From Nibribacter koreensis (GTDB taxonomy: Bacteria > Bacteroidota > Bacteroidia > Cytophagales > Hymenobacteraceae): 64,000 bases of DNA. Under the pieces are notes generated by a model. It was not told the origin of the DNA, ran no database searches, and saw only the letters and a program-made list of their open reading frames with translations. The stretch's first letter is position 1, and each line of letters begins with the position of its first letter. The DNA lies in NCBI RefSeq assembly GCF_039541795.1, contig NZ_BAABGX010000001.1, positions 186,001 through 250,000 on the forward strand, read 5' to 3'. The translations under genes were made by a program, and so were the position numbers. This document shows, one piece after another, positions 35,010 to 42,367 of this stretch.

Positions 35010-36330
35010 GCTGCTTGGGTTGCTCCTTTTGCTGTTGCCCTTCTCTTTTAGCGCCTGCCAGGACAAGGCTGAAAAAGGAGAGGAGGCGCATGCCCTGGAG
35101 TACACCTGCCCCATGCATCCGCAGATTGTGCAGGACAAGCCCGGCTCTTGCCCCATCTGCGGCATGGACCTGGTGGCCAAGCAACCTGCCAATGCACCAG
35201 GAGTAGCTGTCGCTACAGATTTAGATTATTTGTTACAACCGGCTAATCAGGCCGTGGTTTCTTCTGTGCAGACCACGCACCCCGTGCAGAGGCCGTTGGA
35301 GCAAGAAATCACCATGGCAGGCGTAGTGACTTATGATACGCGCCGACAGTACATTATTCCCGCAAGGTTTGCCGGCCGTATTGAGAAGCTGTACGTGCAG
35401 TTTAACTACCAAAAGGTAAGCAAAGGCCAACGATTGTATGACATCTATAGCCCTGAATTGGTAACGGCTCAGAAGGAACTTCTGTACCTGCTCAAGAATG
35501 ACCCAAGCAACACGTCCCTCATAGCCGGAGCGCGCCAAAAGTTACGCCTGTTGGGTGCCACCGATGGGCAGATAAGGCAATTGACCAGAACCGGGAAAGA
35601 GTCCTATACCTTCTCGGTCTTCAGCCCATACGCAGGATACGTGCTGGATCCATCGGTGACGGCCGTCGCTCCCGGTGCAACGGCTACTCCAGCTTCGGCT
35701 GGTGGTAGCGGTGATGGCATGGGAGGCATGGGCAACGCAAATTCAGGGGCTAGTCCGGCCAGTGCGGGCGCACAGACGGCCGCACCGCAACAAGGATTTG
35801 CCATTAGGGAAGGCATGTACGTGACCACCGGCCAGGCCTTGCTCAAGGTGATAGATGCCTCTCAAGTTTGGGCGCAGTTCAACGTACCCAGTGCCGTAGC
35901 AGGCCAATTGAAAAAGGGAACACCCATTGCTATCTCCTTTCCGCAAGAGCCAGACAAAAAGTTGCAAGCTAAAGTGCATTTGGTGGAGCCGGTTTATGCC
36001 GCCAATGAAAACTTTGCGCAGGTGCGGGCCTTGCTTCCGGCTAAGGACAACTCCTTGTTTATAGGGCAGATTCTTACAGGCAAGGCAACCTTCAGCACCG
36101 GCTCCGCGCTTTGGGTGCCCAAAGAGGCCGTGTTGGATTTAGGTACCCAAGCCGTGGCCTTCTTGAAACTAAATGGTGTGTTTAAACCAGTAGCAGTACA
36201 AGTGGGCCAGCGCACCGAAGACCTGGTGGAGATTACCTCTGGTTTGAAGGAGACGGACGTGGTGGCGGCCAACGCGCAGTTTCTGGTGGACAGCGAGAGT
36301 TTTATTAGAGTAGCCGACACGAACAGATGA
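34987..36330 (+). CDS. cusB: CusB-like RND periplasmic adaptor with one metal-binding module
   Basis: Membrane-fusion protein linking CusA to CusC. Lipoprotein-like signal (LLLLPFSFSAC), then an HMBD module (YTCPMHPQIVQDKPGSCPIC then GMDL), the barrel-sandwich domain (QYIIPARFAGRIEKLYVQF), hairpin helices, and a beta-barrel with AQFNVPSAVAGQLKKGTPI, ending in LVEITSGLKETDVVAANAQF. A glycine/alanine-rich insert (about residues 222-265, GGSGDGMGGMGNANSGA) interrupts the middle and is unusual. Length 447. It overlaps the next adaptor gene by four bases (ATGA). Confidence 0.9.
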   Translation: MKKNWKNRLLGLLLLLLPFSFSACQDKAEKGEEAHALEYTCPMHPQIVQDKPGSCPICGMDLVAKQPANAPGVAVATDLDYLLQPANQAVVSSVQTTHPVQRPLEQEITMAGVVTYDTRRQYIIPARFAGRIEKLYVQFNYQKVSKGQRLYDIYSPELVTAQKELLYLLKNDPSNTSLIAGARQKLRLLGATDGQIRQLTRTGKESYTFSVFSPYAGYVLDPSVTAVAPGATATPASAGGSGDGMGGMGNANSGASPASAGAQTAAPQQGFAIREGMYVTTGQALLKVIDASQVWAQFNVPSAVAGQLKKGTPIAISFPQEPDKKLQAKVHLVEPVYAANENFAQVRALLPAKDNSLFIGQILTGKATFSTGSALWVPKEAVLDLGTQAVAFLKLNGVFKPVAVQVGQRTEDLVEITSGLKETDVVAANAQFLVDSESFIRVADTNR

Positions 36331-37649
36331 GACACATCAAAAACCTATTGACCATTTTACTGGCCGCGTTTTTTCTGGTGGCCTGCACCAAGACAGATGA
36401 GCACGACGCCCACCAGGCAGATGACGCCAGCTACACCTGCCCCATGCACCCGCAGATTGTGGAAGGCGAGCCCGGCTCTTGCCCTATTTGTGGCATGGAC
36501 CTGGTTTTGGTCCAAAAACAGAAAAAGGAGCCAAAATCGGCGAGCGCCTATACCTGTCCCATGCATCCGCAGGTAGTGCAGGACAAACCCGGTTCTTGCC
36601 CCATCTGCGGCATGGACCTGGTGCCTGTTAAAAAGCAGGATTCTTCGTCTTCAGAGGCCAGCATCATGCTCAGTGACAACCAGATAAAACTGGGGAACAT
36701 CACATACAAACCCATCCGGCAGGGACAGGTAGGAAGCAGTACGGTACTCACTGGCCGTTTGGTGGTAGATCAAACCCAAGCCGATCTTATCAGCAGTCGG
36801 GCGGCCGGGCGCATTGAGCGCTTGTATGTGAAAGAGACAGGCCAGCACATTAGAAAAGGCCAGCCCTTGTATGACTTGTACAGTGAGAACTTGCTTACCT
36901 TAGAGCAGGAGTACCTTCTGGCGCTTGATCAGGTGAGGGCGTTCCCGCAGGAACGGCAGTTTGCCTCCATTCTGGATGCGGCTAAAAGAAAACTTCTCTT
37001 AACCGGACTCACCAATTCCCAGATCAACCGCATTGCCCGCACCCGAAAGCTGGACGCCCGCATCACCTTTGTGGCGCCAACTTCAGGCACAGTCACAGAA
37101 ATAGCATCCGCAGAAGGCGTGTATGTAGCCGAGGGAAGCCCGTTGTACCGCATAAGCCGTTTCAACACCATTTGGGCGGAGGCTGAATTGTACGTCGGTG
37201 AAGCCGGAGCGTTAAAGATAGGCACCCCGGTAGACGTCACTGTAGCCGGTAGCAACGCGCCCATCCAAACCAATATCTCTTTCATCAACCCAGAGTTCAG
37301 GCAGAACAGCCAGGTGGTGATTGCAAGGGCCTCAGTGCCTAACCCAGGTGGCAGGTTGATACCAGGTACCCAGGCCACCATGACGGTAGCAGCCCAGGTG
37401 CGCGAAGCCTTGACTTTGCCGCTGGATGCCGTGGTGCGGGACGCCAAGGGCGCGCACGTATGGGTGAAAACAGGACAGAATACCTTTAGTCCCCGCATGG
37501 TGAAGCTAGGCGAGGAAAGCGCCAACCAAGTAGCCATTGCCAGCGGTCTGCAAGCCAATGATACGGTGGTAGTAACAGGAGCGTATCTGCTCTACAGTGA
37601 GTATGTGCTCAAGCAGGGGGCAGACCCCATGGCTGGACATAATCATTAA
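36327..37649 (+). CDS. Second CusB-like adaptor with two metal-binding modules
   Basis: A second membrane-fusion protein of 440 residues with a lipoprotein signal (LLAAFFLVAC) and tandem HMBD modules: YTCPMHPQIVEGEPGSCPIC-GMDL and YTCPMHPQVVQDKPGSCPIC-GMDL, separated by a short charged linker. Next come the barrel-sandwich (RAAGRIERLYVKETGQHIRK) and the rest of the adaptor fold (GTPVDVTVAGS, LPLDAVVRDAKGAHVWVK). Adjacent adaptors with one and two modules in one operon suggest a hetero-adaptor complex or different metals. Copper or silver fits best, but zinc or cobalt is not excluded. Confidence 0.88.
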   Translation: MRHIKNLLTILLAAFFLVACTKTDEHDAHQADDASYTCPMHPQIVEGEPGSCPICGMDLVLVQKQKKEPKSASAYTCPMHPQVVQDKPGSCPICGMDLVPVKKQDSSSSEASIMLSDNQIKLGNITYKPIRQGQVGSSTVLTGRLVVDQTQADLISSRAAGRIERLYVKETGQHIRKGQPLYDLYSENLLTLEQEYLLALDQVRAFPQERQFASILDAAKRKLLLTGLTNSQINRIARTRKLDARITFVAPTSGTVTEIASAEGVYVAEGSPLYRISRFNTIWAEAELYVGEAGALKIGTPVDVTVAGSNAPIQTNISFINPEFRQNSQVVIARASVPNPGGRLIPGTQATMTVAAQVREALTLPLDAVVRDAKGAHVWVKTGQNTFSPRMVKLGEESANQVAIASGLQANDTVVVTGAYLLYSEYVLKQGADPMAGHNH

Positions 37650-37680
37650 ATAGAAAACCCACCCTTTGAAACATCTCAAT

Positions 37681-37718
37681 CGTTTTTGGCTTGTTTTCTG
37701 GAAAAGAAGCCAAAAACG
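37681..37718. repeat. Palindromic repeat copy 12
   Basis: CGTTTTTGGCTTGTTTTC and GAAAAGAAGCCAAAAACG, just after the efflux operon. Confidence 0.92.
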
Positions 37719-37845
37719 GTTGCAGGGAGACCATCAATATAATGCGGCCAAAGCCTACCCGCTGCTAGTAGGCAAAGTGCTGTGGTTTATGGAATTTTCT
37801 TGCGTGCAATAACACCATCCTTAGAAAACGGAATCATGCTTGTAC

Positions 37846-37883
37846 AAAAAAGCCCGACCTGAAATTCAGTGTCGGGCTTTTTG
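37846..37883. terminator. Bidirectional terminator
   Basis: AAAAAGCCCGAC, loop, GTCGGGCTTTTT. It lies between the efflux operon (plus) and a convergent lipoprotein gene (minus) and has A- and T-runs suited to both. Confidence 0.92.
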
Positions 37884-37911
37884 TCTGAGTAGAACTGATG
37901 GCAAATCGTAT

Positions 37912-38271
37912 TTAGTCGTTCAAGTCGCGGTCTGTGGTAGAGATGGTGTTGTCAGAAGCTATGGTGATGTCATATTCATGACACTCGTTCATTTGCACCG
38001 TCTCTACAAGTTCAGTTTTGTCTAGGGTAATGGTAAAAGTAACGGTGCCGGCTGCGTACTCTCTAACGGCAGAGGTTGTTTTTGGCGGCACGTTGTTGAT
38101 GTTCTCCGTGTTTCCGTTAGAGGTTTTAATCTGGACACTGGCATCTTTAGTGCCTTGGTTGATGACACGTGCTCTAGGATTATCGCCCTCACATTTGTCG
38201 CAGGCGCTCAATGCCAGAAGAGATACTCCTGCCACCACAGTGGTTAATAAGATCGATTTGAAAGAATTCAT
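37912..38271 (-). CDS. Small putative lipoprotein (119 aa)
   Basis: Not recognised. A lipoprotein signal ends at LLALSAC (about residue 24), followed by CDKCEG, which supplies an extra cysteine. The remainder is a beta-rich domain (ARVINQGTKDASVQIKTSNG, GTVTFTITLDKTELVETVQM) like many small Bacteroidota surface lipoproteins. It converges with the efflux operon and shares its terminator. Position near metal genes may be chance. Confidence 0.68.
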   Translation of the reverse strand: MNSFKSILLTTVVAGVSLLALSACDKCEGDNPRARVINQGTKDASVQIKTSNGNTENINNVPPKTTSAVREYAAGTVTFTITLDKTELVETVQMNECHEYDITIASDNTISTTDRDLND

Positions 38272-38788
38272 ATAAGTTTAAATAGTATTCAGTTGTTAAA
38301 GGAAAAGACAATTAAGGTGCATGTCAATTAGGATACAGCCTTAGACTTTTGCGGTCAAACATCAGGCATTAATCTATAAATATACTTGTTTCCTTCTTTC
38401 ACCTTCTATTTAAAATACTTCTGCCATTAAAAGGACTTGGTAGAATCTACGCTTTAAAGAAACCCAATCTTTTACCCGGACTCTGTTCCATGCTAAGGAA
38501 ATGGCCTGGATTGACTGCTTTTACTAGAAGACAATTGATGAATGATACTGAGGGATAGCATGTCATGTTAGTCTTTCTATAGAAGGGCAAGGCATTAAAA
38601 ATATAGGTTTTAAAAGCGTTGATAATTTTGGCAGTATCTTCTTAAATGCTTTCTCTATCTTAGTCTTGGGACAGTGCCATCTTTTTTGATGTCCTAAGGT
38701 GCATAACCAATGGCCAGAAGCTATAAAAAGCAGCTTATTTTCCTGCGCCTATCACATTGTTTTAAAATAACCCTAACTCTAGACTTTC
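38272..38788. other. Divergent intergenic region
   Basis: About 515 AT-rich bases, no gene. A match to the -7 element TAnnTTTG occurs at 38623-38630 (TAATTTTG), about 160 bases before the DUF2911 start, but a properly spaced TTG is not clear. Nothing else was recognised. Confidence 0.35.
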
Positions 38789-39403
38789 ATGAGAAAGATC
38801 TTTTCTATCATCGCAGCAGCCGCTATTGTAGGTGTCTCCATGAGCGCATGTTCTTCTACCACCCAAGAGAATACGGCAGAGCAAGCTCCAACTGCCATTG
38901 AGCAAAAGGCGCCCCCGGCTACTACCAGTGCCCAACCAGACACTATTAAGAAAAGCATCCCTTCTCAGGCAGAGGGCACTATTGGGCAGGCGGCTATCAC
39001 CATAAACTACCATGCACCGGGAGTGAGAGGGAGAGTGATTTGGGGAGGGCTGGTGCCCTATGACCAAGTATGGGTGACCGGGGCGCACAAAGCCACCTCT
39101 GTGACTTTTACCAAGGGGGTAACCATAGACGGGAAAGAAGTGGCGGCTGGCACCTATGCTTTGTTTACCATACCAGGGCGCGAGGAGTGGACCATTATCC
39201 TGAACAAGGACTTTGAGCAACACCTGGCAGATGACTATGACCAGAAAGAGGACGTTCTGCGGGTAAAGGTGAAGCCACAAGCCTTGACGCAAAACCAGGA
39301 AAGGCTCAAGTATGGAATAGAAGGAGGTACAGGAACAACAGGGGCCATCACCATCCGTTGGGAGAAGCTTAAGGTTTCTTTGCCTGTTAGCACGCAGCGG
39401 TAA
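38789..39403 (+). CDS. DUF2911-family lipoprotein
   Basis: 204 residues: a signal ending at GVSMSAC, an Ala/Pro/Thr linker, and a DUF2911 domain with ITINYHAPGVRGRVIWGGLV and YDQVWVTGAHKATSVTF, KEVAAGTYALFTIPG and EWTIILNKDFEQH. DUF2911 proteins are exported and common in Bacteroidota; their function is unknown. It is followed by a strong terminator and lies between metal-related genes. The family call is confident from the GTYALFTIPG-type block. Confidence 0.87.
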   Translation: MRKIFSIIAAAAIVGVSMSACSSTTQENTAEQAPTAIEQKAPPATTSAQPDTIKKSIPSQAEGTIGQAAITINYHAPGVRGRVIWGGLVPYDQVWVTGAHKATSVTFTKGVTIDGKEVAAGTYALFTIPGREEWTIILNKDFEQHLADDYDQKEDVLRVKVKPQALTQNQERLKYGIEGGTGTTGAITIRWEKLKVSLPVSTQR

Positions 39404-39535
39404 GGATACCTAGGGAGATTAGGGAACATACTCAGAATGCACGAAGAGAAGGTGCCACCTAATTCCATGATTGAGTTAAGGTAAAACCACTTGCTGGGAT
39501 GCCCTGAATCATTTAATACAAAGGACGTTAATTGG

Positions 39536-39553
39536 TTGATACCCGGGTATCAA
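39536..39553. other. Perfect 18-base palindrome
   Basis: TTGATACCCGGGTATCAA, fully self-complementary. It lies 130 bases after DUF2911 and just before its terminator, so it is not placed like a promoter operator. Confidence 0.5.
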
Positions 39554-39562
39554 TAAAAGGAA

Positions 39563-39612
39563 AGGTCTAGCACAAAGCCATTGATAAAGCTTTGTGCCAG
39601 ACCTTTTTGTTT
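39563..39612 (+). terminator. Intrinsic terminator after DUF2911 gene
   Basis: AGGTCTAGCACAAAGC paired with GCTTTGTGCCAGACCT (one mismatch), followed by tttttgtttt. Confidence 0.85.
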
Positions 39613-39664
39613 TCTTTTAAAAACAGGTAAAAGTTCTATCTGTGAGGGCTCTTTTTTTGACCAT

Positions 39665-40333
39665 TTACAGGTTGTTCTGCTTTAACCAGTTGTCCAGCAG
39701 CTGCTTTTCTTTCTGTTGATCATTTATTATTTTTTGGGCCATTGCTTTTATCTCTACAGATTTTGCCATAGGTATGTAAGCCTTGGCCATGTCAATCCCG
39801 CTTTGGTGGTGCAGGCTCATCAAAGTTGCAAAATGATGGTCTGTCCCTCCTTTTGTGTTATGGTTCATTTGGGTCATCATGTCCTTCATGGGGGCCATCA
39901 TGCGCATAGTTTTGGCTGTGTCACCGGTGCTGTTTTTTTGAGCATCTGCAAACTTCTGAAGGCGGTCTATCTCCTCTTTCTGCATGAGGAGCGTTGCTTT
40001 GGCTATGTTTACCAAGGCCGTGTCTTTACCAGCATCAACCTGTTCCTGGGCCATGGTCAGGGCGCCTTCATGATGAACTGCCATCAGTAAGGCGAAGTCA
40101 TGGTCTGGATCTCCTGTCATTTGTACCTTTTGCATGTCTGTCATGTTCTCATGCATGAGGTCCATCATTTTATTAGAGCTGGCTCCACCGTCTCCCATAT
40201 TATGGTCTGCCATGGTCTGCTCTTCTTGCGAGGTGGTACTTGTCTTGTCTGAGTTCTGGCCACAGGCGCTGAACAGGCAAGAGGCACCACTCAAAAACAG
40301 GACAGCCGCATATTTGTAATTTCTCTTTTTCAT
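39665..40333 (-). CDS. DUF305-family lipoprotein
   Basis: 222 residues with a lipoprotein signal (GASCLFSAC) and a methionine/histidine-rich tail. Two DUF305 repeats are visible: DHDFALLMAVHHEGALTMAQ (about 77-96) and HHFATLMSLHHQSGIDMAKA (about 167-186), each with a paired HH. The family forms four-helix bundles and is often found with copper resistance genes. The many Met and His residues between repeats (MRMMAPMKDMMTQMNHN) fit periplasmic copper binding. It faces DUF2911 across a terminator. Metal identity is inferred from context. Confidence 0.87.
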   Translation of the reverse strand: MKKRNYKYAAVLFLSGASCLFSACGQNSDKTSTTSQEEQTMADHNMGDGGASSNKMMDLMHENMTDMQKVQMTGDPDHDFALLMAVHHEGALTMAQEQVDAGKDTALVNIAKATLLMQKEEIDRLQKFADAQKNSTGDTAKTMRMMAPMKDMMTQMNHNTKGGTDHHFATLMSLHHQSGIDMAKAYIPMAKSVEIKAMAQKIINDQQKEKQLLDNWLKQNNL

Positions 40334-40509
40334 AGTTGTTGTATGTGCGTATCAGTAATCCCTAAAAAGGTGACTGCAAAAATTATACGCAACCTATAAA
40401 TTGTAGTTAGTAATTGCAGGGCTGCCAGCCATAACGGAAGAGGGTACGTTGATGAGTTTGCTCTCATAAGCCTTTCTCCTTGTTTTCTATCCAACCCAAG
40501 GATTCTCTC

Positions 40510-42000
40510 TTATTTTTGGGTATGCACTAACCGTATTGTCTTGGAACCATTTTGGGTAGTTATCTTGATCAGGTATACACCTGGTGAAAGGCCAGCTCCT
40601 GTAATGTCTATTTTTATTTCAGCGCCTTTCATTGCCCGGCCCTGACCAAATTGACCAAGGCCAGAGCCTTTATGATCATACAAATCTACCGTATAGTCAG
40701 AGGTCTCTTTTAAGGAAAACCTGAGGGTAGTCATTTGGGAAAATGGGTTGGGGTAGGCCGTTAGCTCATAAAAGTGCCTGTCCTTTCCAGCGTCTTCGTC
40801 TAGCAGGCCGGTCACCACAGCGGGAGGGTCTGTCACCAATACCCCCACGGCTTTCCAGTCAGTGCCATTCACCTCTGTGGCTATGATCACGGTCTCTCTA
40901 GTATGATTGGCTTTGGTGCTGCTGATATAGTTGTGGTTGCCTCTGAGCAAGGTGATGGGTGCCCCAAAGGAAATGCTGGTCAGGGAGGATTCTTTGTATA
41001 AAACATCACCTCCATTCTCTTGGGCCGTGTATACCACCCGTATCTTGCCTATCGCCTCATTAAGGATGACAATTGGGCGGGTGCCTTCCGTTTCAGTGAC
41101 CTTATAGGCATTGTCCCAGGTTCCGTTTGGCCTCCTTACCAGCAAAGCCAGTTTAGCATAGCCCGGCGTTTCATAACCCGTCTTGACGGCGCAGAACAGG
41201 GTTCCGTCTTTGGCAACGGCCATGTTCAAGTGGTCATCTGCAAAACCAGCGCCCACCATCTGGGAAGACTGGGAGGCAGGCATCTCATCTGCAGACCAGG
41301 TAGAAGGGCTTGCACCGTCCTGGTGGGTTTTCATGCCAAACATTTCGGTGCGTTGGTTGCTCCAGAGCACTGCTATTTTGTTAGGTAGGGCAATGAGGCC
41401 GGTGATGTCATCATCTGCTATACCAGATGCTATTACAATGGGATCGCTCCAAGTGCTATAGGGGCTGTCGCTCCAGCGTACTCTCACCTCTCTGGGCGTG
41501 TCATAGGCAATCCACATTCTGCCAGACCCGTCAATGTCTAAGGTGGCCGTCTCGCTTTCGGGGCCTAAGGTAAATGAAGATCTGGCGGTTTGGAGGCTCC
41601 AGGGTTTGTAGGTAGAAGTTGCGGCGTCATATTCCAGAGAATATAAGTGAGAGTCATTGTCGCCTCTGTAGACAAGCACATGAACTACATTGTCCACTAC
41701 CTTGCAATCTGCCCGCCCAAAAGAACTATTAGAAATGGTCAGCATTTTGGTCCAGGACGTGCCGTCCAGCCTCCAAAGAAAGGTGCCCTCTGCGTTGGGG
41801 AGTACCGTCCAGAACTTACCAGCGTGCATCCATACTTTAGACTGGGGCTTGTCTGCTGTATTGGTAGAGATGGGCATAGGGGTGAGGCTGGTCATTGACG
41901 CGAAGCCTACCTCGGTTAACGGGAGAGGGTGCTGCTGAGCAATTGCGTTAACACTAAAAAACAAGAAAAGTACTAAAAGGGGGAGTAGACGCTTCTTCAT
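40510..42000 (-). CDS. T9SS-secreted protein with type A sorting domain
   Basis: Exported through the Bacteroidota type IX secretion system. The start is MKKRLLPLLVLFLFFSVNAIAQ at 42000; a longer frame to 42051 is not used. The body (about 370 residues) is a beta-rich, probably propeller-like domain with repeated strand-turn units (AGKFWTVLPNAEGTFLWRLD, GRMWIAYDTPREVRVRW). The C-terminal 80 residues form a type A sorting domain (AYPNPFSQMTTLRFSL, then LSPGVYLIKI and RLVHTQK) that is cleaved on export. 496 residues in all. The ligand is not apparent. Confidence 0.88.
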   Translation of the reverse strand: MKKRLLPLLVLFLFFSVNAIAQQHPLPLTEVGFASMTSLTPMPISTNTADKPQSKVWMHAGKFWTVLPNAEGTFLWRLDGTSWTKMLTISNSSFGRADCKVVDNVVHVLVYRGDNDSHLYSLEYDAATSTYKPWSLQTARSSFTLGPESETATLDIDGSGRMWIAYDTPREVRVRWSDSPYSTWSDPIVIASGIADDDITGLIALPNKIAVLWSNQRTEMFGMKTHQDGASPSTWSADEMPASQSSQMVGAGFADDHLNMAVAKDGTLFCAVKTGYETPGYAKLALLVRRPNGTWDNAYKVTETEGTRPIVILNEAIGKIRVVYTAQENGGDVLYKESSLTSISFGAPITLLRGNHNYISSTKANHTRETVIIATEVNGTDWKAVGVLVTDPPAVVTGLLDEDAGKDRHFYELTAYPNPFSQMTTLRFSLKETSDYTVDLYDHKGSGLGQFGQGRAMKGAEIKIDITGAGLSPGVYLIKITTQNGSKTIRLVHTQK

Positions 42001-42367
42001 ACACAAGACAGGTAAGGAGTAAACACGTGAATCATTTGCTTGAAAAGGCACAGCATGGCGCTACTAAAGGCATTTGTAACCAAACAAGCCAACAGAGATG
42101 TAATGGCAGTCACTTGATGCCTTGGAAGGTGTTGCCACAATCCAGGGACGCGGGGGGCGGTACGTTAATGATGAAAGCTATTAGAACTGCAATAGGTACT
42201 ATTGCAAGAGATTGCAGGATTTATATATAGGGTATACGCATTGCAGCTAAGGCGGTTTTGGTTTGCTCCAGGTATTTGCACCTGCAGCAAAGGGTTGTCC
42301 TTTAGGTTGTTGCCCGTCATATAAAATGATGCACAGAATACAAGTTTGGGTGTAGTAAGTAGCGGAT
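42001..42367. other. Intergenic region
   Basis: About 365 bases between two minus-strand genes. No gene, terminator hairpin or recognisable promoter motif was seen. Confidence 0.35.
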
